From: Arenibacter sp. P308M17
Lineage (GTDB): Bacteria > Bacteroidota > Bacteroidia > Flavobacteriales > Flavobacteriaceae
Length of the DNA: 64,000 nt
Direction of reading: 5' to 3'
NCBI RefSeq assembly: GCF_003426735.1
Contig: NZ_QVON01000001.1
Location: forward strand, 124,001-188,000
This document shows positions 35,867-45,600 of this stretch, piece after piece (position 1 is the stretch's first letter; each line of letters begins with the position of its first letter). The notes under the pieces were generated by a model. The model saw only the letters and a program-made list of their open reading frames with translations. It did no database searches and was not told the DNA's origin. The position numbers were made by a program, and so were the translations under genes.

Positions 35867-36456
35867 TGAGAGGAGGAAAGCTAATTATATTTTCTGCCCC
35901 TTCCGGCAGTGGAAAAACTACCATCGTCAAACATTTATTAAATCAGCCGGAGCTTAATCTGGCTTTTTCCATTTCTGCGACTTCCAGGCCCAGACGGGGC
36001 AAGGAAAAGCACGGGGAACATTATTATTTTATGACCCTGTCCGAATTTAAGAGGCATATTAAGGACGATGATTTTTTGGAATGGGAAGAGGTGTATAGGG
36101 ACAATTTTTACGGCACCTTGAAAAAAGAGGTAGACCGGTTATGGGCAGAGGGCAAGAACGTAATTTTTGATATAGATGTAGTCGGGGGCCTGCGTATAAA
36201 GAAGAAGTTTCCCGATCAGACCCTTGCCGTCTTTGTGAAGCCACCCAGTGTTGATGAACTTAAAATTAGGTTGAAGAAGCGCAGTACGGAATCTGATGAT
36301 AAAATAAATATGCGGATCGCCAAAGCTTCTGTAGAGTTGGCCACTGCCCCACAGTTCGACGCGGTCATTAAAAATTATGATTTGCAGACCGCCTTGGACG
36401 AGGCACATAAATTGGTGGCGGAGTATATAGGTGTTGAAATTAAGGGTAAAAAATAG
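35866..36456 (+). CDS. gmk: Guanylate kinase
   Basis: 196 residues, a usual length. The P-loop is SAPSGSGKTT (about 10-19), followed by the GMP-binding ATSRPRRGKEKHGEHYYFM and the lid region. It converts GMP to GDP using ATP. Coupled to yicC by a TAATG overlap; nadD follows 82 bases later. Confidence 0.96.
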   Translation: MRGGKLIIFSAPSGSGKTTIVKHLLNQPELNLAFSISATSRPRRGKEKHGEHYYFMTLSEFKRHIKDDDFLEWEEVYRDNFYGTLKKEVDRLWAEGKNVIFDIDVVGGLRIKKKFPDQTLAVFVKPPSVDELKIRLKKRSTESDDKINMRIAKASVELATAPQFDAVIKNYDLQTALDEAHKLVAEYIGVEIKGKK

Positions 36457-36538
36457 CAAAGTAGGACCTGCTCTGGATTGGTCCGTCCCTTTATATCCGA
36501 AGTAGTTTATTGAAAAATGATACTGAATCAAGTCTCGT

Positions 36539-37126
36539 ATGAAAAAAAAAATTGGACTATATTTTGGCACCTTCAATCCGATCCATATAGGGCATATGGT
36601 GATTGCCAATCATATGGTAGAGTTTTCCGATCTGGACGAGGTCTGGTTTGTGGTTACTCCACAAAGTCCGTTTAAAACCAAAAAAAGCCTGCTGGACAAT
36701 CATCATCGTTATCAGTTGGTAACAGAAGCTACCTTGGATTACCCCAAATTGAAACCGAGCAAAATAGAGTTTGATCTGCCCCAGCCCAATTATACCGTAA
36801 ATACCCTTGCCCATTTACTGGAAAAATATGGGGACAAACACAATTTCAGTTTGATAATGGGGGAGGATAATTTAAAGGGACTGCATAAATGGAAGAATTT
36901 TGAGGTAATTCTTGAAAACCATTACATTTATGTCTATCCAAGGATTTCCGAAGGTGAAGTGGAGCATCGTTTTAGGGATCACGAAAAGATTCAACACGTG
37001 GCAGCCCCGATCATGGAAATTTCCTCTACTTTTATTAGGAAACAACATAAATTAGGTAAAAATGTGAGACCTCTGCTTCCGGAAAGGGTCTGGAAATATA
37101 TGGATGAAATGAATTTTTATAGATAA
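36539..37126 (+). CDS. nadD: Nicotinate-nucleotide adenylyltransferase
   Basis: 195 residues. The nucleotidyltransferase motif GTFNPIHIGH (10-19) binds ATP, and the C-terminal ISSTFIR motif is present. The enzyme joins nicotinate mononucleotide and ATP to deamido-NAD in NAD synthesis. It is the third gene of the yicC-gmk-nadD group, a common flavobacterial order. Confidence 0.94.
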   Translation: MKKKIGLYFGTFNPIHIGHMVIANHMVEFSDLDEVWFVVTPQSPFKTKKSLLDNHHRYQLVTEATLDYPKLKPSKIEFDLPQPNYTVNTLAHLLEKYGDKHNFSLIMGEDNLKGLHKWKNFEVILENHYIYVYPRISEGEVEHRFRDHEKIQHVAAPIMEISSTFIRKQHKLGKNVRPLLPERVWKYMDEMNFYR

Positions 37127-37332
37127 TCCAGAGTCGATCCGGCTTACAACTACATCCCTTTTGGAATTTTCAAGAAAACCATAGACCCACCTTTAGGGTA
37201 AAGCCAATCCATGGTGCCATAATATTTACCATATCCCAATCCAGGAATTAACTTAGGTCAAAACTCTTTTAGTATGATCAAAGAATACCATTAAACTGTA
37301 TTTACGCGGACTTGAAATTGTTATACACCCCT

Positions 37333-39603
37333 CTATTGCAATTCAAGTTTGGCAGGTATTACCGTACTATCGTGCTCGTTGTAATAGAGTTCCAAAAGGT
37401 TCATGGTGGCATTAATAAAATCCTTTGTCTCCAAAAGAAAGGTAAAGTACAAAGTAGTATTTTTTGGACTGGATTCTTCGGTACGTGTCCTAGCGATCTG
37501 TTTTTCTATTTTTTGGGAAACCATATCCAGAAGTTCCTGCTTGCTGGCAAAAATTACGCCAATACGTTCAAAAGATCGAGTTTCAAAGGTGGTCTTTGTT
37601 GCACTCAACAATTTCTGTAATTCAAGCTCTATTTCCTTTAATTCTTTGATTTGGTTGTATTTCAGCTTTTTATGGTTGTTGTGAATGTGTTTATGGCTTA
37701 TCTTGTTCAGGTATTCCAAGGATTGGGCCATATCCTGTAAATACCCTAATATGTTGATATAAAGATTACTGGCTCCAACACTGGCCTCGTCCAAATTTTT
37801 GATAAAATAAAATATATGATCTCTTAATTCATCAATTTCCTCAGAAAGTTTAACAACTTGTTTCTTGTTCTTTTTAAGAAGCTCCAAATCCTGTTTGGCA
37901 AGTCCGTCGATAATGTGGGTATAAATTTTGTTACTTCTTTTAGCCACATTGGAAATATTGTCCGCACTTTCTTCTATCACCCCTTGTATGGAGCTGCTTT
38001 CGGCCTTTCTTAAACTGTCCTCGGCCCTTATTTCCTTGGATTTTTTATTATGTGAAATATAGTTCCTTACAAGCAAAAGGACGGCCAATAACAACAGAAC
38101 GGCCACCATAGAGGGGACGTGTATATTGATAAGGCTAACAATTACAGCGGCAGAAACAAAGGCGATAATGGCGGTAAAGAACCAACCTCCGATAACATTC
38201 AATACCCCTGCAACACGGTATACGGCACTTTCCGCTCCCCATGCCCTATCTGCCAAAGAGGAACCCATTGCCACCATAAAGGTAACATATGTGGTGGATA
38301 ATGGCAATTTGTAGGAGGTAGCCAAGGATATTAGCACCCCGGCCACCATTAAGTTCACGGAAGCCCTTACCATATCAAAGGCCGGCATTTCAAAAGTCTT
38401 ATCCTTGGAAAGGGGGATAACGGGCTTTTTAAATTTGACGTCTATTTTGTCCTGTAAGGTTTTAGGGATAAGGGCAGTGGTAACCGTAGATAGCATCATG
38501 GCCGATCTTACGATGCCCCTGGATAGAAAATTGGGCTGAAAGCGTTCCTTGGATTCCCCTTCCCTGGATAGGTTTATTTCTGTTTGGGTTACATAACGTG
38601 CCTTTTTGGAAAACCATAGGGTAAGAACCATTACCATCCCGGCTACAAAGAGCAAGATGGTGGGAGTAGGAACCTTGTCTGCCAGCACGGTCATGCTAAA
38701 TTCGGTTGCGGGAATCCCGGAAGCTTGCCATGCCTCAAAGGACTGCCAAGCGGCGATGGGGACTCCGATAAAGTTGACAAGGTCGTTCCCGGCGAAGGCC
38801 AGGGCCAGGGCAAACGTACCCACTATAATAATCAGTTTGTAAACATCATATTTAAAAACTATCGAAACAATATAGGAAAGTAACGTCCAAAGTACGAGGC
38901 TTCCAATGATAATGGTGTTGGTATTGTTTTTTATATAATCTAAGACATCATCGCTCACAAAAGTGGCCCCTTTTAATCCCTTGATAAGGATGAAATAGGT
39001 GATTGCCGTAAGGGCAATACCCCCAAAAATGGCCCCGAGTATTTTCGCCTTTTTTTGAAACTCGAAAGAAAGTAGAATCCGGGAGAGATATTGGACAAAG
39101 GCCCCGACAGAAAAGGCAATGACAACGGACAGCAAGATGCCCATAATAATTTCAGTGGCTTTGGAAGTGTTTATGTAATCATAAATATCCATGTAATTGC
39201 CGCCTTCTCCGGCAATTTTAATAAAGGACATGGCTACGGAAGCACCCAAAAGTTCAAAAACAATGGATACCGTGGTGGAAGTGGGCATCCCAACTGTATT
39301 AAAAAAATCCAACAACAGGATATCGGTAATCATAACCGCCATGAATATGATCATGATTTCGCTGAACATGAATTCTCCAGGGTGAAAGATTCCCTTTCGG
39401 GCTACCTCCATCATACCACTGGAAAAAATGGCACCTATGGCAATACCCAAGCTGGCCACGATCATAATGGTCTTGAACGAAATGGCCTTGGATCCAATGG
39501 CGGAATTTAAAAAGTTAACTGCGTCATTACTAACCCCGACCACTAAATCTGCAATTGCCAGGAAGGCAAGGGCAATGATCATCAATAAATATAAATTGTC
39601 CAT
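37333..39603 (-). CDS. PiT-family inorganic phosphate transporter with PhoU-like tail
   Basis: 756 residues. The PHO4 (PiT) signature appears twice: VVGVSNDAVNFLNSAIGSKA near residue 22 and FAGNDLVNFIGVPIAAW near 270; further helices run to about 510. The last 240 residues are a soluble helical domain resembling PhoU/DUF47, so transporter and regulator-like partner are in one chain, common in Bacteroidota. It should import phosphate with protons or sodium. The phosphate-porin gene lies upstream on the same strand, with a direct-repeat motif in the 73-base gap. Confidence 0.9.
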   Translation of the reverse strand: MDNLYLLMIIALAFLAIADLVVGVSNDAVNFLNSAIGSKAISFKTIMIVASLGIAIGAIFSSGMMEVARKGIFHPGEFMFSEIMIIFMAVMITDILLLDFFNTVGMPTSTTVSIVFELLGASVAMSFIKIAGEGGNYMDIYDYINTSKATEIIMGILLSVVIAFSVGAFVQYLSRILLSFEFQKKAKILGAIFGGIALTAITYFILIKGLKGATFVSDDVLDYIKNNTNTIIIGSLVLWTLLSYIVSIVFKYDVYKLIIIVGTFALALAFAGNDLVNFIGVPIAAWQSFEAWQASGIPATEFSMTVLADKVPTPTILLFVAGMVMVLTLWFSKKARYVTQTEINLSREGESKERFQPNFLSRGIVRSAMMLSTVTTALIPKTLQDKIDVKFKKPVIPLSKDKTFEMPAFDMVRASVNLMVAGVLISLATSYKLPLSTTYVTFMVAMGSSLADRAWGAESAVYRVAGVLNVIGGWFFTAIIAFVSAAVIVSLINIHVPSMVAVLLLLAVLLLVRNYISHNKKSKEIRAEDSLRKAESSSIQGVIEESADNISNVAKRSNKIYTHIIDGLAKQDLELLKKNKKQVVKLSEEIDELRDHIFYFIKNLDEASVGASNLYINILGYLQDMAQSLEYLNKISHKHIHNNHKKLKYNQIKELKEIELELQKLLSATKTTFETRSFERIGVIFASKQELLDMVSQKIEKQIARTRTEESSPKNTTLYFTFLLETKDFINATMNLLELYYNEHDSTVIPAKLELQ

Positions 39604-39648
39604 TATCTTGTAGAAATAGTGTGCAAATATCTAAAGTCTCCATATTGG

Positions 39649-39668
39649 TAACGTTATCTTAACGTTAT
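39649..39668. promoter_or_regulatory. Pho-box-like direct repeat
   Basis: TAACGTTAT occurs at 39649-39657 and again at 39660-39668, an 11-base period. PhoB boxes are direct repeats with this period, and the site lies between a phosphate porin and a phosphate transporter. Regulation by a PhoB-type protein is inferred. Confidence 0.45.
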
Positions 39669-39676
39669 GTTTTTAG

Positions 39677-40882
39677 CTAAAAATGCACATCCAATTGTAG
39701 CCGGTACATTAATTCATCGGAGCCGTTAACAACGGATAGATAACTAAGGTCTGTCTGTACCTTCAATTTATGGCCTACAACATATTTGGAAAGCCCTAAG
39801 GTATATTGATCTTCCAGGTTTTCTCCGGTAATATTTTCATCCAGCGCTACATTGGTATATCTTCCGGAAATCTCCCAATTGTTATTAAAAAGATAACCGG
39901 TTAGCAGATTTAATCCATGCCCCACCTGAACGACTTCTCCGGTCAGGGAGCCGTCCATATTCCTGGCAAAGGGGTCTTCGGCATCCCTATGTGCGAATTC
40001 ACCCATGAAAGAAAATCCATTATATTTAAAGACCGCATCGAGGAACAAAGTGTTGATATTGGTTTGATGAAATCCGAAATCGGTTATCATATACGTTCCC
40101 TGATTGCTTCTTGTTTTTACGGCCTTGTGGTTAAAGTCGTAGGTGGCGGCCAACATTAGTTTTGGTGTTTTTTCCCTTTTTAAATCACTTCCGCTATATT
40201 CGGAATCGTTGATAAACTCTCCAAAAGGGAGTAGTTCCAATCGCCCCGTATACTGATGCCCACCAAGATTTCCGGTAGTAATATTCCTTCCTTCTCCCTG
40301 TGAAACGGCTATTTTTTCCCTTATTAGAAATTTGTTGTTTAAGAAAAAATGATGTCTGATCTGTATGCCAATATCGCGATCTATATTAAATTGTCTATTT
40401 AACATGGAGCGATCTACCAACTGCAAATCCCCAGAGGAAATTACCCGCTCCAAGTTGCCAGGGAGCTTGGTCTGTCCGGCCCAAAGCACAAAATTTTTGT
40501 AAAAGTTCCACATAATTACAGCATCATACATAAATCTGGGCGTGTTGTTGGTGTATGGGGAGGCTCCGGACATATCCCTGTTGGACAAGCCCAGTTCTAT
40601 CTTGTACTGGAGTTTGGGCGAATGGGCAAACCCGTCAAATTTCAATCTGGCGCGCCTGATCAGCGCATTAAAATCGGGGTCCGTATAATTGCCGTTGGTG
40701 TTTTCTGTCCAAGTGGTGTTACTTAATAGTTGCATCCTGATGGCAATTTTGGCACTCCAGCTACTGTCCTTGCCCATCAAATTAAAAAGGCCTTTGCCAA
40801 ATTCCGGGGCATTGGGTTCTTGTGAATAGGAGATAAAAAGTGAGCATAATGCAAGCCCTAGGGCCAAGCATCTTATTTTCAT
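39677..40882 (-). CDS. Phosphate-selective porin O/P family protein
   Basis: 401 residues with a signal peptide (MKIRCLALGLALCSLFISYS). Repeating amphipathic strands with alternating aromatic residues and the end LMYRLQLDVHF mark an outer-membrane beta-barrel of the Porin_O_P family. It should let phosphate or polyphosphate cross the outer membrane. Its partner is the PiT transporter gene 73 bases downstream. The leader carries unusual structure (see 40888-41013). Confidence 0.87.
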   Translation of the reverse strand: MKIRCLALGLALCSLFISYSQEPNAPEFGKGLFNLMGKDSSWSAKIAIRMQLLSNTTWTENTNGNYTDPDFNALIRRARLKFDGFAHSPKLQYKIELGLSNRDMSGASPYTNNTPRFMYDAVIMWNFYKNFVLWAGQTKLPGNLERVISSGDLQLVDRSMLNRQFNIDRDIGIQIRHHFFLNNKFLIREKIAVSQGEGRNITTGNLGGHQYTGRLELLPFGEFINDSEYSGSDLKREKTPKLMLAATYDFNHKAVKTRSNQGTYMITDFGFHQTNINTLFLDAVFKYNGFSFMGEFAHRDAEDPFARNMDGSLTGEVVQVGHGLNLLTGYLFNNNWEISGRYTNVALDENITGENLEDQYTLGLSKYVVGHKLKVQTDLSYLSVVNGSDELMYRLQLDVHF

Positions 40883-40887
40883 AATGT

Positions 40888-41013
40888 ATTAGTTTTTGTC
40901 GGGGTGCAAAATACCAACATAATTGCGAATGGGGAAATATTTTTTACAAAATGAAAAAGCTACCTTGAAAAAGGTAGCTTCAGATTTCATATTAATAGTC
41001 GACAAAAACTAAT
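40888..41013 (-). promoter_or_regulatory. Structured leader of the porin gene, possible attenuator
   Basis: ATTAGTTTTTGTCG (40888-40901) and CGACAAAAACTAAT (41000-41013) are a perfect 14-base inverted repeat. Between them AAGCTACCTT and AAGGTAGCTT (40957-40980) form a hairpin followed on the minus strand by TTTCATTTT, a terminator shape. A 33-codon reading frame on the minus strand (start at 40990, stop 40889-40891), rich in Phe and Lys, ends six bases before the porin ATG. Attenuation is a hypothesis. Confidence 0.4.
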
Positions 41014-41202
41014 TTATAAAATGAAACCAAAATAAAAATCGAAAGCTTTAAGCTAATTTCCACAATTGTAGAAAACTGGAGGTAAGCTTAAGTTTATCTT
41101 ATTGTTAAGTTGGAATGTCCTTACAATTTGGGGCTATGGGAAAAAGGATTTATTATGTGTTGATATGTTAAAAATGTATCTTGCGGCCATTAATATTAGA
41201 TT

Positions 41203-42546
41203 ATGAATTGGGAGCAACTTCTATCTTTAAAGCGTTTTGGGGACACCCATAAGCGATTAAGAAAGGAACAGGACGAAACCCGCTTGGGTTTTGAAGTGGA
41301 TTACGACAGGGTGATATTTTCAGCTGCCTTTAGGAGCTTGCAGGACAAGACCCAGGTGATACCCCTGTCCAAAACCGATTTTGTCCATACCCGCCTTACC
41401 CATAGTTTGGAGGTCTCCGTGGTAGGGAGAAGCCTTGGAAGGATCGCCGGGAAGAAAATTTTGGAAAAACACCCACATTTGGGTGTTGTGCACGGTTATA
41501 GTTTTAACGATTTTGGGGCCATCGTGGCTGCCGCGGCCCTAGCGCATGATATTGGGAACCCACCATTTGGGCATAGTGGGGAGAAGGCTATAGGGGAATA
41601 TTTTAAAACCGGGAGGGGCAAGCAATTTGAAGCGGTTTTGACGGCAAAGGAGTTTCAGGACATTATAGATTTCGAAGGCAATGCCAATGGATATAGATTA
41701 TTGACCGAATCCCGACAGGGTGTTGAGGGAGGATTGCGACTTAGTTATGCCACCTTGGGCGCTTTTATGAAGTACCCCAAGGAATCCTTGCCCAAGAGGC
41801 CTACCCAGCATATAGCCGACAAGAAATTTGGATTTTTTCAGCAGGATGTGGCTTCCTTTAGGGAAGTGGCCACCGAACTGGGACTGGACGCTAGGGGAGA
41901 GGGCGATCATATTGGTTATTGCAGACACCCGCTTGCCTTTCTGGTAGAGGCTGCGGATGATATTTGTTATACCATTATCGATTTTGAGGACGGAATCAAT
42001 TTAGGCCTTATTCCAGAAGATTACGCTTTGGAATATCTAATAAAGTTGGTCAAGGACCGTATCAATATAAAAAAGTACAATAATTTGATTTATATGGAAG
42101 ATCGTCTGAGCTATTTAAGGGCTTTGGCGATCAACACCTTGATTTCCGATGCCATTGCTGTTTTTATTGATAGCGAGGACACTATCCTTAAAGGGGAATT
42201 TTCGGTTTCCTTAATGGATAGGAGCAGGTTCAAGGCCCAGATCGAGGATATCATTACATTGAGTGTGCAGAAGGTCTACCGGTCCCATGAGGTATTGGAA
42301 AAGGAAATTGCGGGCTATAGGATTATTTCGGACATTTTGGATGTGTATACCACGGCATTGATCAGGAACAAGGAAGGGAACAGTTCCAATTATGACCGTC
42401 TAATAATTTCAACTTTGCCCGAAGCTTATAGGGAAACTAAAGGTACTATATACAACATACTTTTAAGCACCTGCTGTTATGTTGCCAGTTTATCCGATAG
42501 TGCTGCTGTACATATCCATAATAAGATTATGGGAAAACAGCTTTAA
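41203..42546 (+). CDS. dgt: Deoxyguanosinetriphosphate triphosphohydrolase
   Basis: 447 residues, cytoplasmic. HD-domain metal ligands: His67 in LTHSLEVSVVGR, His115-Asp116 in AHDIGNPPFGHSGE, and His and Asp in VEAADDICYTIIDFEDG. The RLTHSLEV start and PFGHSGE motif are typical of Dgt, which cleaves dGTP or other dNTPs to the nucleoside and triphosphate, lowering dNTP pools. The stop overlaps the convergent DUF3078 gene by four bases. Confidence 0.92.
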   Translation: MNWEQLLSLKRFGDTHKRLRKEQDETRLGFEVDYDRVIFSAAFRSLQDKTQVIPLSKTDFVHTRLTHSLEVSVVGRSLGRIAGKKILEKHPHLGVVHGYSFNDFGAIVAAAALAHDIGNPPFGHSGEKAIGEYFKTGRGKQFEAVLTAKEFQDIIDFEGNANGYRLLTESRQGVEGGLRLSYATLGAFMKYPKESLPKRPTQHIADKKFGFFQQDVASFREVATELGLDARGEGDHIGYCRHPLAFLVEAADDICYTIIDFEDGINLGLIPEDYALEYLIKLVKDRINIKKYNNLIYMEDRLSYLRALAINTLISDAIAVFIDSEDTILKGEFSVSLMDRSRFKAQIEDIITLSVQKVYRSHEVLEKEIAGYRIISDILDVYTTALIRNKEGNSSNYDRLIISTLPEAYRETKGTIYNILLSTCCYVASLSDSAAVHIHNKIMGKQL

Positions 42547-43670
42547 AAATCATATACAAGGCCAACGCCCAGTAATTGTTTAAATTGTACCTTACGTTTT
42601 CCTGGGGTAGTGACCGTACCATCCTCAGCTTTTACCTCATCGAAAATAATATCATGGTCATATAAAACATGGGTGCCAACGGAGGCCCTTATATATTTGT
42701 TTACGGTAAGATCCACATTTACTTCCCAGTCCACATCAATATTTCCGAAATTCTTTACATAATCCGAGTAAAGTTGTAACCTGTGATTTAGTTTGATATT
42801 TTCATATACCATGGTCTCCCAGGTATTAGACACCAAAAAACCAAATTCCAGATACACGTTTTCACCTTCCTCTATGATGTTGCCATCGGCATCCACGAGC
42901 GCTTTTTGTACTCCAAAGGCACCGCTGTTAGCCAGCGTTTGGTCTAGCACAAAGGTAGATTTGAAGGTAAGGGGAGCCAAACGGAGATCGAATTTCTTCC
43001 CCTCCGGGATAAAGGAGGTACCAGCACCCAAAAGGGCATATCCAGGGGCCATAAATCTGGAAATGGGTTTATCCCTATCGGGGTATTTGTACCCATTGGA
43101 GAACTGGGTCCTAAATTCGGCACTGGCGGAATAGTACCAATTGCTTATGGTGTCCCTTCTAAAAGCAAAAGTGGATGAAAACCGCAATGCATCGTCGGTT
43201 TTTCTTAATTTAAAGCCTTCTTGGGCATTTAGGCCATACCGAATATCCAAATTGTTGTTCAATTGAACATAACGAAATTTATAATTTCGTTCAAATTTGG
43301 CACTGGCCAGTCCCGAAATGGAGTTGTTGCCCCCGGCGTTCCAGTTTACAAAGGCCACTTCACTGAAATTAAACCCAAGTTTATTTACTTTTGTCCAGAA
43401 TGAGGGAATCCTAAAACGTCTGTATTTTTCTTCCAGAGGCTTGGTTCGCTTAAAGGAAACAACGGGATTGGTCAGGTCCGCACCACGTGGAATGTACTTT
43501 ATTTTGTCCTGTAGGGTCCGTATTACTATGGTATCTATACGCATGGAGTCTACACGCATAGAATCGACCTGAGTGGAATCCCGGGTCTGTGGAACAGGAA
43601 TGGTATCTTGCGAGAACAGAAAATTAAAGTTTAGGAAAAGAAGTACAATAATGAAGATTTTAACGTTCAT
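42543..43670 (-). CDS. DUF3078 domain protein, outer-membrane-like
   Basis: 375 residues with a signal peptide ending near FLFSQDTI. An N-terminal linker has repeated TQVDSMRVDSMRIDTIVIRT units, then a beta-rich domain with FSEVAFVNWNAGGNNSISGLASAKFERNY, the DUF3078 signature, and many aromatic-alternating strands to LLGVGLVYDF, suggesting an outer-membrane barrel. Function unknown. The gene starts inside the end of dxs (11-base overlap), so it is coupled to dxs, and it overlaps dgt at its other end. Confidence 0.85.
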   Translation of the reverse strand: MNVKIFIIVLLFLNFNFLFSQDTIPVPQTRDSTQVDSMRVDSMRIDTIVIRTLQDKIKYIPRGADLTNPVVSFKRTKPLEEKYRRFRIPSFWTKVNKLGFNFSEVAFVNWNAGGNNSISGLASAKFERNYKFRYVQLNNNLDIRYGLNAQEGFKLRKTDDALRFSSTFAFRRDTISNWYYSASAEFRTQFSNGYKYPDRDKPISRFMAPGYALLGAGTSFIPEGKKFDLRLAPLTFKSTFVLDQTLANSGAFGVQKALVDADGNIIEEGENVYLEFGFLVSNTWETMVYENIKLNHRLQLYSDYVKNFGNIDVDWEVNVDLTVNKYIRASVGTHVLYDHDIIFDEVKAEDGTVTTPGKRKVQFKQLLGVGLVYDF

Positions 43671-45450
43671 GCCAATCAGTATTCAAAAGGTTGTTAATAT
43701 AATTTTTTAAGGTAGATATATCTATTTTTGCCATTTTATGGAGCTCTTCAACGGTTCCTTGCTCTATAAAAACATCATCAATGCCAAAAATCCGTATAGG
43801 GACAAAACTATGAATCTCATTGGCATATTCCAAAATGGCACTTCCAAATCCCCCCATTTTGCAACCATCCTCAACGGTAATCACGTTCTCATAGGTGGAG
43901 AATATTTGCTGCAGCGCAATGGTATCCAAAGGTTTTACAAAACGCATATTGTAGTGGCCAATTTGGTTGCTGTTATGGAGGTTCGTTATTACATCAGCGA
44001 CCATATTCCCAATATGGCCGATTGAAAGCACAGCAATTTTCGTTCCTTTTTTTAGTTCCTGCGATTTTCCTATCGGAATTTTGCTAAATTTTTGTTTCCA
44101 ATCCAAGGTTACCCCCCTTCCCCTGGGATATCTAATGGCTATGGGTTGCCCTAATCCCAATTGTGCCGTGAACATGATATTCCTAAGTTCAATTTCATTT
44201 AATGGTGCAAAAATAATAAGATTTGGAATACACCGTAAATAGGCCATGTCATAAATTCCGTGATGGGTGGCACCGTCCTGCCCCACCAAACCAGCCCGAT
44301 CCAAACAAAAAATAACGGGAAGATGTTGTAGTGCCACATCATGTATGATCTGGTCATAGGCACGTTGTAAGAAAGTAGAATAGATATTGCAGAACGGGAC
44401 CAGGCCTTCTGCGGCCATTCCACCGGCCATGGTTACCGCATGTTGCTCTGCAATTCCCACATCGAACGCCCTTTCAGGGAGTTGTTCCATCATATATTTT
44501 AGGGAACTTCCAGTAGGCATGGCCGGAGTTATCCCCACAATATTTTCATTGTTTTTGGCCAGTTCCACTAGGGTGTGCCCAAATACATCCTGATATCTTG
44601 GAGGTTGCATTTCGGAAGTTTTGGGCCAAAGGTCGCCCGTTTCCTTATCAAATCGTCCAGGGGCGTGGTACACCACCTGGTTCTCCTCCGCTTTTTTGAG
44701 CCCTTTGCCCTTAGTGGTTATGATATGTAGCAATTTAGGCCCTTCTATATTCTTTAGTCTCTTTAATTCCTTGATCAAGCCCTCCAGATCGTGCCCATCC
44801 ATGGGGCCTGAATAATTAAAATTTAAACATTCAAATATGTTCTCGTCCTTGGCTATGCCTTTTTTAACATTGGTAAGGTATTTTTTCAATGCCCCTACAC
44901 TGGGGTCGATCCCTATAGCATTGTCATTTAGGACTATAAGAATGTTGGCGTTGGTGTCCCCTGCATGATTAAGTCCTTCAAAGGCCATGCCGCTGGCAAT
45001 GGAGGCATCACCTATGACCGCTATATGCTCCGTATTTTTTAACCCCTTTATTTGTGAGGCCAGGGCCATTCCAAGGATTGCTGAAATGGAGGTGGAACTA
45101 TGTCCGGTACCAAAATCGTCATATGGACTTTCCGATCGTTTTGGAAAGCCGCTTATTCCTCCCAATTGCCTATTGGTGTTAAATATATCCCTGCGTCCCG
45201 TTAATATTTTATGACCGTAGGCCTGATGTCCAACATCCCATATCAGTTTGTCCTTTGGGGTGTTAAATACATAGTGAAGTGCGATCGTTAGTTCCACTAC
45301 ACCCAGACTGGCCCCTAAATGTCCCTCTTTGGTAGCTACAATGTCTATGATAAACTCCCTCAATTCTTGGGCAAGTTGTAACAAATGAACTATTTCCAGG
45401 GTTCGAATATCCTTGGGGTCGTTAATATGTTGGAGAATTCCCTTGGGCAT
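43660..45450 (-). CDS. dxs: 1-deoxy-D-xylulose-5-phosphate synthase
   Basis: 596 residues, slightly shorter than the 620 of E. coli. The thiamine-diphosphate motif VIGDASIASGMAFEG (GDG-type), the catalytic Glu in GIAEQHAVTMAGG, and VGQDGATHHG are visible. The enzyme joins pyruvate and glyceraldehyde 3-phosphate, the first step of the MEP isoprenoid route that here would feed the prenyltransferase and lycopene cyclase in this window. A minus-strand TAATTTTG (45466-45473) fits the -7 box; the DUF3078 gene is downstream. Confidence 0.95.
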   Translation of the reverse strand: MPKGILQHINDPKDIRTLEIVHLLQLAQELREFIIDIVATKEGHLGASLGVVELTIALHYVFNTPKDKLIWDVGHQAYGHKILTGRRDIFNTNRQLGGISGFPKRSESPYDDFGTGHSSTSISAILGMALASQIKGLKNTEHIAVIGDASIASGMAFEGLNHAGDTNANILIVLNDNAIGIDPSVGALKKYLTNVKKGIAKDENIFECLNFNYSGPMDGHDLEGLIKELKRLKNIEGPKLLHIITTKGKGLKKAEENQVVYHAPGRFDKETGDLWPKTSEMQPPRYQDVFGHTLVELAKNNENIVGITPAMPTGSSLKYMMEQLPERAFDVGIAEQHAVTMAGGMAAEGLVPFCNIYSTFLQRAYDQIIHDVALQHLPVIFCLDRAGLVGQDGATHHGIYDMAYLRCIPNLIIFAPLNEIELRNIMFTAQLGLGQPIAIRYPRGRGVTLDWKQKFSKIPIGKSQELKKGTKIAVLSIGHIGNMVADVITNLHNSNQIGHYNMRFVKPLDTIALQQIFSTYENVITVEDGCKMGGFGSAILEYANEIHSFVPIRIFGIDDVFIEQGTVEELHKMAKIDISTLKNYINNLLNTDWHER

Positions 45451-45465
45451 ACTTTAAATGTTAGG

Positions 45466-45473
45466 CAAAATTA
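45466..45473 (-). promoter_or_regulatory. -7 box of dxs
   Basis: TAATTTTG on the minus strand fits TAnnTTTG and lies 16 bases before the dxs start codon, giving a very short leader. No clear -33 element. Confidence 0.45.
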
Positions 45474-45600
45474 ATGTATTTAAACATTGAATGGCATGAT
45501 TTTTAGTATTTGATTCACGGTTTTTTGGGATATTATAAACAAAAGGTATTTTTTTGACCCTTCATCAATATTGTTTACTATTGTGTCTTAATTGTTGGCT

